A stretch of DNA of 64,000 bases from Neurospora tetrasperma FGSC 2508 (taxonomy: Eukaryota; Ascomycota; Sordariomycetes; Sordariales; Sordariaceae), in NCBI RefSeq assembly GCF_000213175.1, contig NW_009799099.1, forward strand, positions 5,520,179 through 5,584,178. Direction: 5' to 3'. Positions 47,560 to 57,764 of the stretch are shown here, one piece after another. Each line of letters starts with the position of its first letter. The first letter of the stretch is position 1. Made by a program: the position numbers and the translations under genes. The notes beneath the pieces were generated by a model. The model had not been told where the DNA came from. It worked only from the letters and a program-made list of their open reading frames with translations, and did no database searches.

Positions 47560-47678
47560 TTCGGTAGCGCTCTTGTTGTTTGGGTGCTGTCTCTCTCTCA
47601 GCTCTCTAGCGTCATGTTGTAATCATGCACAATGACAATGTCGCCAGGCTTGTAGTTTTCGAGAATCTTGTGTGCTAA

Positions 47679-48407
47679 CTACGTAGGGGTAACAAGAGTA
47701 TCAGTATGTCCTGGGTGATGTGCTTCTCCGTCGAGACGGCTGAGGATGACGAAAGGGGCGAGACAATCGCGCGCGACAACGATGGGCGTTTGAAGAACAG
47801 AATCAGACTCGCATGAAGATGAGTACATGGAGTCTGGCCAGCATGTTTTCAAGCGCTTGTGATGAGTTCTCGTGGAGATCTCGATTGGGGAATGGTGTTT
47901 GTGTCTTGTATTCTGTCGAGGAATCTTACCTTGGCAGAGCCGCTGACCACGAAGGGACTTGGTCTTGTCACGCGTAGTCCTTGTAGCCCTCAGTCCCCTT
48001 GATGGGAGTCTCGGCGTTGAGGCCGGACTCACCGGAGAGGGGATATTCTGGCTGTAAGGGAGGTGTTGGTCGCCGTTGTGAGTGGCAATGGCAGTCGAGT
48101 TGCCGACGTGGGTAGAGGCAGCCTTGACAAAGGCAAATGACGGCAATGTCCCAAACCCCGAGCAGGCTGATAACCCGAAGGCCTGTGCTAGCTTCTGCTG
48201 CTGCTGCTGCTGCTGCTGAGAAACAAAGGTTGATGATGCTTTTGTCAAGATGTTTCGTTCTGCTGAAGACTGAATTGAAAGTGAGAAGATCGAGGGGCGA
48301 AGGTGGGGTGAAATAGGCAAAATTGGCGGCTCTCCTTCGCGCTGCTTCCAGGCTGCACCCGTTCCACTTTTTCCTTTCCGGCCAAAAGGGAAGTTAGGCT
48401 TGCCCAA
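47679..48407 (-). CDS. Hypothetical protein with polyglutamine run, possibly mis-framed
   Basis: An open frame of 242 codons starting MGKPNFPFGRKGKSGTG, with an eight-Gln run from CAG repeats, then SFAFVKAASTHVGNSTAIA and THNGDQHLPYSQN. Just after, a different frame reads GESGLNAETPIKGTEGYKDY to a TGA stop (about 47966) with much better codon use. A short intron or a frameshift between them is likely, and the rest of the 242-codon frame is then not coding. Family unknown. Confidence 0.3.
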   Translation of the reverse strand: MGKPNFPFGRKGKSGTGAAWKQREGEPPILPISPHLRPSIFSLSIQSSAERNILTKASSTFVSQQQQQQQQKLAQAFGLSACSGFGTLPSFAFVKAASTHVGNSTAIATHNGDQHLPYSQNIPSPVSPASTPRLPSRGLRATRTTRDKTKSLRGQRLCQGKIPRQNTRHKHHSPIEISTRTHHKRLKTCWPDSMYSSSCESDSVLQTPIVVARDCLAPFVILSRLDGEAHHPGHTDTLVTPT

Positions 48408-49689
48408 TACGGCAGTACCTTACACCAACGAACCCGGCCCCTCTCTGCTGTCAGGTAGGCAGAGGTATGGAAACTTTCTAGGAAAGAGTAAGAAGCCCAA
48501 AGTCTCATGAGACCGTAAATCTTTCGAGGAATGCACGAACTTGACAAGGTTATGCGGGCTGTCTATACACAGAAGACAGAATCTTCCTGGTCTTGCTACT
48601 GCTCTCTCTTTCTTCCGGTGTCTCTGTTGAGCTCGCTCGTGTCTTTCCTGTTGATATCGTGCACTGCATGTTTCCGTTACAAGCTCTTCTTGAAAAATTC
48701 CGCATTGAACCGGAGCGGCACCGTACCACCGTGGGGCTTTCGGCTCGCGAGCAGTTTTTTTTTCTAGATTAGAGGTACCTAGTACCTAGTAGTATCACTT
48801 GTGGTGGGTGGCACACGCTTCGACATACAACGGACATAGGATCCAGAAAATGGATCGCATCGACATCGAGAAACTTTTTTGGAAGTAGATAATTCCCGTG
48901 CCGAAGAGGGGCGCCTTGAATGTACCATAAAAGTTTCGTTTGACCGCAAAGCTTTCAGACGTAGTTGTATGGGGACTCTGATTTTTTCCGGCTCGTCGAT
49001 TTCCCCGCTGTCTTTTCTTTCCAGTATCATGTCTGCTCCTCTTTCTTTCTGTGTCAAAAACGTCGTAGGAGTCCCGGTTGTTTCAATCTATCTTGTATGG
49101 TCAGTTACTCTCTATCTCTTGCGAAGAGCTTTCACCTACTTCTGAAGACTTGCAACAAGGTTCTTCGTCCCGTTATGTTGTCTCTTATTATCTCCTGTAC
49201 ACCTCCAATCTTTATTGTTTCCATTTTATGGTCGTAATGCAACACCATTCACTTGCCTTCCCTTTATCTACATTCACTCGTCGTACAATGCCTCAACCTT
49301 CCCCAAGAGCAACGTTCTAACTTGTGTGAACCGATTCAACGTGAGGCCCATTATTCGCAGGTTCAGGGGCCTTGATGTGATATCGTTCTTTCAAGGTTCG
49401 GTCCCTCTGTTTTCAAGCTTGAACGAACATCGCATAGCAACCAACCTATGCAAAGGGATGAAAGGCGTCCAATCAGGTTCTGACCTAGAACAGAGATATG
49501 TACACCAAACAGTCTTTCCATGTCGTTGAAAATTGCCCCTAGGTGGAGAATAAATACACCTCTAGAGGTAGACACGGGACATGGAAGAATGAGTGCCGAT
49601 GAACATGTCCATTGGAAGAAGAAAGTCCTTCTATAGAAGACTGATCCATGTGTGGATCAACCAAATACCTACGTACAAACAATCGTTTT

Positions 49690-50590
49690 GCTCAACTCGT
49701 CCTTCCTCTTCTTGTTCTCCTCCTCCTCCTCCTCCTCCTCCGCCTGTGTGCCCCTGATCTTGGCAGCCTGGCTAAGGTCTTCTGCGCGAGTGATCTTTCT
49801 AACTCGTCTCTTTTAACTGGCCTAACGAAGGATGACCTCAGCCAGGCTGCCTCAGCTATCCGGGCTCTGGTTGAGCTCGTAAAGACGACGGAAGTCATCA
49901 TACTTGACTGTGCCGAGGCGCTCAATTTCTAACAGGCGAAAGGCGATTTCATCCTCGGCACCGGGGTTAAGGTGGCGGAGTGGAGGCTCATCAGACACCA
50001 CGAAAGGCGTCAGTACATCTTGACAGCAGGACGGTGGCCATGGAAGTCGGAATCCACAGAGAACTGCTTCTCGAGAAGGTTTTCGAAATAAGTCCAGTCG
50101 GAAAGGGTCACATTTCTATTGTTCGCTCGGCCAGCAACATTGAACTACATTCGAGAAGGCCGGCGCGGGTCAGCCAACGTGTCGCAGACCGAAAGTCAAG
50201 TCAAAATCTCTTGAGATATGACTTACATACCGGGCAGGTAAGGTACTTCTCGTCTTCTTGTCAATCTTGAAGAAGTTCTGTCTGATTGCCACTTGAGTGG
50301 CCTTCGGGTGTGTTTCGGGAGCAGCTGTCAACGGAATAAGTGTTAGCCGCACGTCTGAGCTGACGGTGATAGTAGCGGTAACAATGCCCAACAAACAGGC
50401 AAGTATGTTCCAAATGGGAGTTCAGGAAAACGAGACAAATGACATACGGAAGCCTCTCTCTCTTCTTTCTCTGACGCCCCAGGCCGAGGCCGGTGTTGAT
50501 GTGGATGGCACCCTTGCGGGCCCCGGCCTGGAGTCGGATCTTGAGAACGTCGCAGGGTGTCGCAGTGATAGCGTAGAGGAGCCCAAACAA
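49690..50590 (-). pseudogene. Unidentified multi-exon gene, probably damaged
   Basis: Coding-like pieces from right to left on the minus strand. 50448..50590 reads LLYAITATPCDVLKIRLQAG and GAIHINTGLGLGRQRKKR and ends at GTATGT. 50231..50324 reads PETHPKATQVAIRQNFFK and IDKKTRSTLPAR between a GACAG acceptor and GTATGT/GTAAGT donors. About 50010..50140 reads NNRNVTLSDWTYFENLLEKQ and FSVDSDFHGHRPAVKMY and ends in TGA. About 49845..49925 reads EIERLGTVKYDDFRRLYELN. 49690..49790 reads ITRAEDLSQAAKIRGTQ and a Glu run in another frame. GC-ending codons are used throughout. The internal stops and frame changes suggest a gene in decay, or several exons with introns I misplaced. The PCDVLKIRLQAG piece faintly recalls mitochondrial carriers (PFDVVKxRLQ), but nothing else does. 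Confidence 0.35.
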
Positions 50591-51353
50591 GAAACCACGG
50601 GAGCTAGCTGTAGCTCGACCGCCAGTTTAGTAGTGGGCTGGCTTTGTTGGGCAAAGTCGGGTTTCGAAGGTTGCCCTTGGCGGCAGCACGGACCAAGATG
50701 AGAAGGCTACTCCTGGTTGATAGAGGTACACTTCCCTTCCACTTGCTTCCTCTTTGGAAGTGTTATCGAAAATGGTAGTGTCAAAGACAAATAACAATGA
50801 TGGCGCAACGAAAGACAGCTCGAGTAAGGTAAGGTAAAACGTCAGCACCTCGAAAAGAACTGTGTGTTGGAATGGAATGAAAAAGTGCCCTGGTAGAATT
50901 GGCGGGAGAGTAATGGCTGGGCAACTGAAAGTTTCGTTCAATTATGCCCCGGGCACGACACGCAAATAAATGCCCCTGTATACCTCTCGTCTTCTCCTCC
51001 AAAGGTACCAGCACACCGTGGAGGCAAGAGGAAGCAACCTAGAAGTATTCCAAAGGTACCAGGCCACACAAGTAGAGGTATCAAGTACAACGATCATACA
51101 AGACAGAGTCACTTCCCCGCAACAGGTTGCAGAATTTCACTGCCATGGCAAGAGCACTTTCCTTGGCAAATGAAACGATGCTCAACGGTTCAGCTAGGCC
51201 ATGCCGGCTCCCGCATGATGTGATATTGGGCATTTGCAACTTCTCCCCAACCACCCAGTCCAGGAAAGAACTGAACCTCTACAGCTTGGTCCGTCATTAC
51301 AAGTCACAAGCCATGGGGGTGCTTGTGGGTGTAAAGATGTCATGACTGAATAT

Positions 51354-51784
51354 GAGTAACCCTCCGCACACCCACCCCATTCCCTACATACACCCAAAAA
51401 TCCCTAAGGCAGCTGGCATGTAAATAACGGTGTTTTGGGTATAATCTTACTCATATTGCAGGTTAGGGACCTTGGTCAGATTTCCGGCTCTTTACATACA
51501 ATCAATACCATCTACAGACAACGCAAAGCAAATGACTTGAGCGAGATTAGATACGGTGGGGATAATAATGGATATTAGTATACGATGTTGTTGGTATGCG
51601 ACGTTGTTGGTATGCGACGTGCAAATGGCTAGTAGTAATAGGTGTAATTGACTGTGTGAAAAAGCGTGAAAGAAATGACCCGAAAACGGGATTTACAATG
51701 CCAGGTGTCATCAGCTGTATAGTCCTACAATTTTGGGATTTTGGGTGTATGTAGGGAATGGGGTGGGTGTGCGGAGGGTTACTC
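51354..51784. mobile_element. 431-bp MITE with about 50-bp inverted repeats and 8-bp target duplication
   Basis: The ends GAGTAACCCTCCGCACACCC and the reverse complement at 51765..51784 match perfectly and continue for about 50 bp (with AATGGGGTGGGTG and GGGTGTATGTAGGG blocks). CTGAATAT flanks both sides (51346..51353 and 51785..51792), an 8-bp duplication typical of hAT transposons. The interior has no transposase frame and a short internal duplication of TTGTTGGTATGCGACGT. It is non-autonomous and, given the perfect duplication, probably a fairly recent insertion. Confidence 0.85.
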
Positions 51785-53080
51785 CTGAATATCGAGGCGG
51801 TAGGTACCACGTTGATATGGGATTCGAATGGGTTGAGGCCTACCTGGTAGTTCGTCTGATGCTGGTGGTGATCGTAGGTACCTCTATTGTTCAGGAATAG
51901 GTAGGTAGACGAACTCTACAACATACCTCTAAAGGCTGCCATTTCTATCTCCTGTCTCTTGAGCTCAAATCACGATTAGAAACCCCGTTGAAAGTGAGAA
52001 CAAACTCCGCGCCACTGCTCTAGCTTCCCGTGACCTCTTCTGTTTCCATCTTTAGAGGTACCGAAGAGAATTTGAGAGACACAGCAGGGCATTTTCCTCA
52101 CAAAAGCGCCCCTGCTTAAGAGAAAGTGTTCGCCTTTGCTAGCATGTACGTGATGAGAGGGGTAATAGGGTAGGTAGGTAACCTTCTCCCGGCAACGAGA
52201 CCTTTCGAACCTTCCATCCGGAGGAGCATATTTCTTCAGTCCGGACTGCCTCAGGCTTCCATCCCGTCGCTTTGCCTCCCGGTTTCTCGATTAAAGTGGA
52301 ATCTGGAAAGGACGTTAAAGCCTTCCAAACCAAGTGGAAGAAACACAAATTCCAGTTTGGAAGTGTGAGCTGAGGCTGACCAAAGCCTGAGATCATGCAC
52401 TCTCTGCCTTCGATTTCTTTGCCAACTTCAGTTCGGAAAGCGTCCTGCGTTTTAGAACACAGGAGCAAGATAATGTTTTCCAGTTAAAAGCAGTCCGTGG
52501 CTGCGCAGAGACCCTTCAAACCTCCCTTAACCCTTTTTTGAACGAGATCTCGTCATGTCGATGGACATGGAATTGCCAGGCTCGGACGGTAAATCAGGAC
52601 CAGAGATGCTGCTGCAAGTTTTGCAGGTGTGCAGCATTGGACACCTCAGGCAAGGCGAGCGGCACTGTTGCATGTGCGTACAGCGCGGCAGTTAAGAGCA
52701 CCCACGAGTGGCATGCACTCAGTGGCCCCGGGATTTCTATAAGACAGCCCATGCCCCCATGCTTTTCTCGTCTTTTTGTTCTCCATTCTCTTCAATCATC
52801 TCATCTTCCACATTTTTACACATTGAAGCCAGAGCAGCCCTCCCGCAGACGATCACAAATGCCAACACACAAACGATTCAACAATCATCAAACACATCAA
52901 CTTTTCCGAGTGCAAAATGGTTCACTTTCCTTGCTTTCCGCTTCCTTTTCGGCCCATGTCTCACACCACCTGACATAGGAGGAGGTATGCCCCCCCTCCG
53001 ACTGGTTTCTCCTCCGATGGTCAAAACCCCGCGACATCTTCTAACATTGGCTGTGCCACATCACGCAGTCCTTCGTCATG

Positions 53081-53721
53081 ATGGCTTATATCTACAATCC
53101 GTCAATCGAGGCAGCAACTTTGCTGGTTATCATGGCACAGCTTGTCATAGCTGGAAGCCGGCATACACCTGCTTGGCGATGATCGCACGGTCAGTTTCTC
53201 CCCGCTACAATTTCGATTCTCTATCATTTCCTCTCCTCTCTTTTTCGTGACTACCTCTAGACAACCAAATGCTGACCACCACCACCGCAATGCAGATCGA
53301 AAGCCCCTCGTCCATGGGAGAACCCTATCTCTACAATTATTACCTCTACCGTTACAGTCCCGCACCTCGTCCGGCGCCAGCTACGACAATTTCGAGCCTA
53401 GCCACCGTCTTCGCACGCACTTCTACCTGTGGCCCACGGGTCAGCATGGCAAACAACCACCTTGATCGGTCGTTGGGCGGGGAGGAACAACAGGGCAGCG
53501 GAAACATACCTGCTTACGGGAATCATCAACGCCGTCACAACATATCTCTTATCTCCTGGCATTTTACTGGCATTTGGGCCTTCCACATCTGTTCTTTTTT
53601 TTGGTTGAGTTTTGTAACTGTTGTCTTCGCATTGGATTTGTTGGTGGATTCCTGTACATTGGTAGAGCGGAGGATCACTTCTCCTGGCTCATCGCCGTCT
53701 TCTTGTTCTTCTTCTTCGTGA
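53081..53721 (+). pseudogene. Possible remnant of a membrane-protein gene
   Basis: MAYIYNPSIEAATLLVIMAQ followed by LVIAG forms a hydrophobic segment. After a GTCAGT site at about 53187 and a CTCTAG acceptor within a TACCTCTAG motif near 53256 comes a frame with GEPYLYNYYLYRYSPAP. Farther on come hydrophobic stretches WHFTGIWAFHICSFFW and LSFVTVVFALDLLVD. An N-terminal Y-x-Y-x-PS start and several helices vaguely recall RTA1-type proteins, but the match is too weak to name. Probably not intact. Confidence 0.2.
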
Positions 53722-54334
53722 GGGCGGGAAGGCCATCATTGGTTTCATGATAGGAAGGAAGGGAACGTTGGAGCTGGATGTATCCTCCAACGGGAGTCTG
53801 ACCTTCTTCATTCGCCTCTTCGTCTTCTTCGTCCTTGTCTTCTTCTTCGTCTTCGTCTTCTTCCTCCTCCTCTTCATTCCCCTCTTCGTCTACTTCTTCT
53901 TCTTCGCCTTCTTCAGGTAGCAGATAGTCAATCAAGTTCAAACCAATTCCGTGCCTCTCGTCTTCGTTCAGTTGTTTGCTTTGATTTGTAGCTGTTAAGC
54001 AGTCATGAAGACAGTGGCAAACGAAACCTTGTACTTCTTTGCATGCCCTCGTAGTGCTGCTACCTAATTTTCCGTCCACCCGAACGAAAGGCGTCGAACA
54101 TCTCCTCCTATGACGGCCATGTTTCGAAGCCAGTTCTTCTCGCACTACAACATTTATCCATTTCTTGTGGCCAAAGAAGAGTGTTTGCCTTAGTCGGATA
54201 TTGGTTCCAATTACTTCTGGTATTTGGCCTTTGCAATTATGCCCACCCAGCCCGACATGGCACTGGGACCTCCCCGAGTTCGCCGAAACGACACTTGACG
54301 ATACCTCTCCAATGCAAGAGGTTTGACCGACCAA
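53675..54334 (-). CDS. Hypothetical protein with acidic tail
   Basis: Single open frame of 219 codons starting MVGQTSCIGEVSSSVVS. The middle has a basic stretch (SKHGRHRRRCST) and several Cys/His (CHCLHDC). Residues about 145-185 are almost pure Glu/Asp, and the C terminus is Lys-rich. No family is recognised. It overlaps the 3' end of the plus-strand remnant above, and only one of the two is likely to be real. Codon bias is modest outside the acidic tract. Confidence 0.3.
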   Translation of the reverse strand: MVGQTSCIGEVSSSVVSANSGRSQCHVGLGGHNCKGQIPEVIGTNIRLRQTLFFGHKKWINVVVREELASKHGRHRRRCSTPFVRVDGKLGSSTTRACKEVQGFVCHCLHDCLTATNQSKQLNEDERHGIGLNLIDYLLPEEGEEEEVDEEGNEEEEEEDEDEEEDKDEEDEEANEEGQTPVGGYIQLQRSLPSYHETNDGLPALTKKKNKKTAMSQEK

Positions 54335-54962
54335 CTGTTCAATATGTCTCCTGCCGTCTATTTCTGATTTATCGTCAACTCGTTGGCTCCTTGGTAGTAG
54401 TATGGTTGTGGAACCTTATTGCCGTGACTCCCGTCACTCCACACGAAGGCGGGAGGACACTTAGCAGTATCTCCGACAAAGACCATCATGAAAATCACGG
54501 AGGCTGCGATAGTTGACCGTTCATTATCTATTGACCTTTCCACGAGCTTGCGCCCTGGGTGTGATACAATGGACTCTGACCCATGCCGAGTGTGTCCCAT
54601 GGATCCAGGATTGTGTTGCGGCATGATCATTGGCAGCAAACATGAAATGCACGATGAAGCAACATGACATTAAACATTTTATTGCTAAAGAAGAGCTAAG
54701 TACCTTGATTATTTATCTAGGTACCTCTACCTCTACCTCCCGTCTAGAGGTAACGGTCGATGCGAACGGAGTCACATGCACCCAAAGATGCACCCCTCCA
54801 GCTACCAACACCCATCGGCAAACTTCACCCTTAACAAAATACTGCTGCAGCCGCCGCTGAAGGCGGGAGCAAATGGCCCGGCAGAGCGAGGATTCGGTGC
54901 GCGAGGCTTCTGGTCTGGGTATCGCGATACGGTGGTGTTGTTTTTGTGATTGTCGCCGGCCC

Positions 54963-55021
54963 GGGCGGTCAAGGCGCGCGAGCTGGAGAAGATGCGGGCC
55001 AAGCTGAAGGCTGAGTTGTAG
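54963..55021 (+). pseudogene. Gene fragment C, paralogous to fragments A and B
   Basis: VKARELEKMRAKLKAEL and a TAG stop on the plus strand, matching fragment A almost base for base over about 45 bp. The 90 bases before it do not align well, so only the last exon or domain end appears to be shared. Confidence 0.45.
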
Positions 55022-55294
55022 TCAAGGTTGTCTGTTGGGTCTGGGCTTTCCTCAGAACGCGAACCATTTTGCTTGGAAGTAGAGGTACCTCTAGACATTC
55101 TCAACGTCTCCAAGGCTTATGCTTCTCTGTGATGGAATGGTACTAGTAGAGGGTCAGAACATGCCAGTGCATTGTGGTGGTATTGTAGGATGGAAAACTC
55201 TGGAATTAGAGGCAGGACATACATGCGCTTCTTCGTACTAGCCCGAGGCTCGCTCACAACCTCCTTGCTGCCGGACACTCCCTCCCCTTTTCCA

Positions 55295-55744
55295 TCACAC
55301 CTGCTTCCACCACGCTTCGACATCTTTAGCGACGACCTTCTTCTCAGCAGCCTCCTCCTTCTTTTCCTTCTTCTGCTTCTTCTTGTCGCCGGCCTCCTCG
55401 GTCTTCTCCTCAGTCTTCTCGGCCTTGTCAGGCTTCTCAGCAGCAACAGCAGCAGCAACAGCAACAGCAGCAGCAACAGCAACAGCACCGACGCCACTGA
55501 TCTCGGCAGGGACATCGGCGGTGGTGTCAGGTTGAGTGGTGGCGACGGCGGCGGCGATGCAATTGGTTCCGTTACCCGCCGCATCGCCAGCGACACCACC
55601 GCCGATGATGACACGCGCGGGCGTGCCAGCCAGGCGCAGGCTCTGGTCCATCTTCACCCAGAGGCAAAGCCAGTAGATTAGCAGGAGCAAGAGAAGAGCT
55701 GGAAAGATGTGTGATGGGCGGCGCGAGATGCAATGGATGAGCAT
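55295..55744 (-). CDS. Membrane-anchored or secreted Ala/Lys/Glu-rich protein, unknown
   Basis: 149 aa from the ATG at 55744 (an earlier in-frame ATG at 55771 is less likely). The N terminus MLIHCISRRPSHIFP is followed by one hydrophobic helix ALLLLLLIYWLCLW, a signal anchor or signal peptide. Then come a Gly/Thr-rich region, an Ala/Val run encoded by GCTGTTGCT-type repeats (55440..55490), and a Lys/Glu-rich helix ending DVEAWWKQV. Low-complexity runs make length variation likely. No domain is recognised. Confidence 0.5.
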   Translation of the reverse strand: MLIHCISRRPSHIFPALLLLLLIYWLCLWVKMDQSLRLAGTPARVIIGGGVAGDAAGNGTNCIAAAVATTQPDTTADVPAEISGVGAVAVAAAVAVAAAVAAEKPDKAEKTEEKTEEAGDKKKQKKEKKEEAAEKKVVAKDVEAWWKQV

Positions 55745-56514
55745 TGTGGAAAGAGACGGTGCTAGGAGCACGACCAGCGTGCTGGGTCTGCTGATGTGTT
55801 AGATAGGGCATGGGACGAGCCAAAAGAAAATCAGTGAACAGGAGAAAGATGACTGACAAGAAAATTCTGAAAATCCTAGTGCCCTCTGCGGCAGAGCAGA
55901 AACAACGAACTTGAACTATTGGCTTCAGTCAGATCAATGCTACATCTGGGCTAACGCCTGAACCAAGCGGTGCGCGTAGGTGTAGTAGAGGACGGCGCTG
56001 TCAACGACGATAAGAGACAGAAACTAACCTTAGACGGCTTGGGAGCCGGGAAGCTGACGGAAGCACTCTGCGCCTTTTGTTGCTACAAGCAGGGCTGAAA
56101 GGAGGAGAAGTTGTCAGTACCGACTCAGAGAATATGAGGACAAGCGGCATGGCCTGGCGATGAGAGAAGGCAAGGAGAAAAGACATACTCTTGACGCGTT
56201 CCCAAGTGGAGAACTCGTCTGCTTCGTGGTGGTTGTTGGAGGCGCAAAGAGAGAATGTCTGCTGTTTCAGGTGATTGAGGTGGTGAGAGAAGTTGCTGAT
56301 GGAAGAGGAATGTGATTGAGAAGTGCGAGAGGGAGAGGTAGGAAGAGCAGAAGAGGAAGGGGAAATAAACTAGGTAGTCGAAAGAGGGGAGATTGTGGGC
56401 TTTCTCGGTCCCGAGAAAAGATACCTTGGACAAGTACCTTACCTTCCATTGCTTTCCTCTGGGTTGAGCGACTTGTGACCAACTGTGAGCGCACATAGCC
56501 GTGGCTGGAGGCTC

Positions 56515-56885
56515 TGCTCCTTCCCTCCTTGACTCTTGGCTCACCCCCTAACGCTGAGTGACCGGCTCCAGGTGGACGGGTGACTTGCTCCGGACAAGGA
56601 TCCATTTTCATTTTACGTCTGGTGATGCTGATCTAGTCCCGTATACCTCTAATCTCTGATATGCTGCGGCTCTTCGTCTGTTGTGAGGAAGGAAGTGTGC
56701 TTCCCTCTGCAACTCGCGGTTCCTTCCTCACATCCAAGGCCGAGTGACTGGCTCATGTGGACGGGTAACTTGCTCAGACAGGGGTACGTCATGTCATCTT
56801 CCGTTGCCTCGTCTGACCCCGCGTACCTGTAATTTCAGATATGCTGTGGCTTCTGGTCTAATACGAGGAAGGAAGTGTCCTTCGA
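56515..56885. repeat. Tandem duplication, about 195-bp unit
   Basis: Copies share GAGTGAC(C/T)GGCTC, GTGGACGGGT(G/A)ACTTGCTC, CAGATATGCTG(C/T)GGCT or TGATATGCTGCGGCT, and GAGGAAGGAAGTGT. Identity is about 75%. The left copy carries TATACCTCTAATC where the right has GTACCTGTAATT. Confidence 0.8.
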
Positions 56886-57019
56886 GGAGGGGTGACGCAA
56901 CTCATCTTGATGTCTAGACGGCGGGGTATTGCTCGCCGGCTCAACGTCTTTGCGGTAGTTCTGTTGTTGAGCAAGATGGTCATCTTGGCATGAGGTCAGT
57001 CCCAGCACACATGTACCTC

Positions 57020-57145
57020 TACATTTATCGAGCATCTCCCACCACCTCTTGTCCTACTTGTTTTCTTCTCTCCATTTCAATCAACAAGTTCACCACCATT
57101 CTCGTTTACCCTCGTGAGCACTCGTTTCACTTCAACATCAGGTAC
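57020..57145 (+). promoter_or_regulatory. Duplicated 5' end shared with 18345..18475
   Basis: CATTTATCGAGCATCTCCCAC, then CAATCAACAAGTTCACCACC, then CTCGTTTACCCTCGTGAGCA on the plus strand, directly before the gene starting near 57114. See the partner entry for the alignment. Here it plausibly serves as the leader of the downstream gene. Confidence 0.4.
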
Positions 57146-57764
57146 TGGCTCCGTGGGGCGTCTCGAGACCCCCCAGCCGTTCAAGTACCTTACTCTATCT
57201 CTATCGATGAAAAGCGCCGCATTCTCGGCCGCCTCATCTGGCCCTCCAGCTTCGAGTCCTTCCTCGCCACCATTGAAATACCCCAACGACAAACATCACA
57301 ACAGTTTGTCCAACATCAAGCAGCCGAGGCGAGACACTGCGACCTTTGCGAACGAAGGTCCGCCGGCCACGTATTTGAGTCTCGGCGTTGGAAAAGGCAG
57401 GAAGGAGGCCATAAATGTCATCATGGGCAAGGGTGACCGTCTCCTTGTCGTTGTTGAGGTATGCACATCGCTAGTATCCCTTCTGCCTCGTGTTGCTCAA
57501 GTACCCCAGCTAACACTTTGCTTTCCCTGCCAGCGGCGACTCTGTTGCTTAAATACAAAGGACCTTTGGACAAGTGGTAGAGCTTCAGGTGGGTTGAAGG
57601 TGATTGAGAGGCAAGAAGCAGCTGCTGGACATGCGCTAACTATCCCGGTACTCGAACAGGAAATACTTTCCCGGTACTCAGAGCCGGCCAAGCAGCTCAA
57701 TCCAAGTCGACGATGGAGGAAGTGGAGGAGGAACATGGGGGCATCATGGACAAATGCAAGATGA
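57114..57764 (+). CDS. Small unrecognised protein, Ser/Pro-rich N terminus
   Basis: First exon 57114..57458: MSTRFTSTSGTGSVGRLETP, then a Ser/Ala/Pro-rich stretch, then GVGKGRKEAINVIMGKGDRL ending in VVVE at a GTATGC donor. The 75-bp intron (57459..57533; GCTAAC, TGCCAG) has no stop in frame, so unspliced RNA also stays open. After it the in-phase frame runs to a TGA at 57762, but a different frame (ATLLLKYKGPLDKW and a stop) looks more protein-like, so the 3' exon is uncertain. No domain is recognised. The opposite strand is also open over 57077..57292 and ends with the peptide shared with 18.35 kb. Confidence 0.4.
   Translation: MSTRFTSTSGTGSVGRLETPQPFKYLTLSLSMKSAAFSAASSGPPASSPSSPPLKYPNDKHHNSLSNIKQPRRDTATFANEGPPATYLSLGVGKGRKEAINVIMGKGDRLLVVVEVCTSLVSLLPRVAQVPQLTLCFPCQRRLCCLNTKDLWTSGRASGGLKVIERQEAAAGHALTIPVLEQEILSRYSEPAKQLNPSRRWRKWRRNMGASWTNAR

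Noticed and set aside
55172-55681. Plus-strand Leu/Ser/Asn-rich frame of 169 codons
   Set aside because: Antisense of the Ala/Lys/Glu-rich protein and produced by its trinucleotide repeats.
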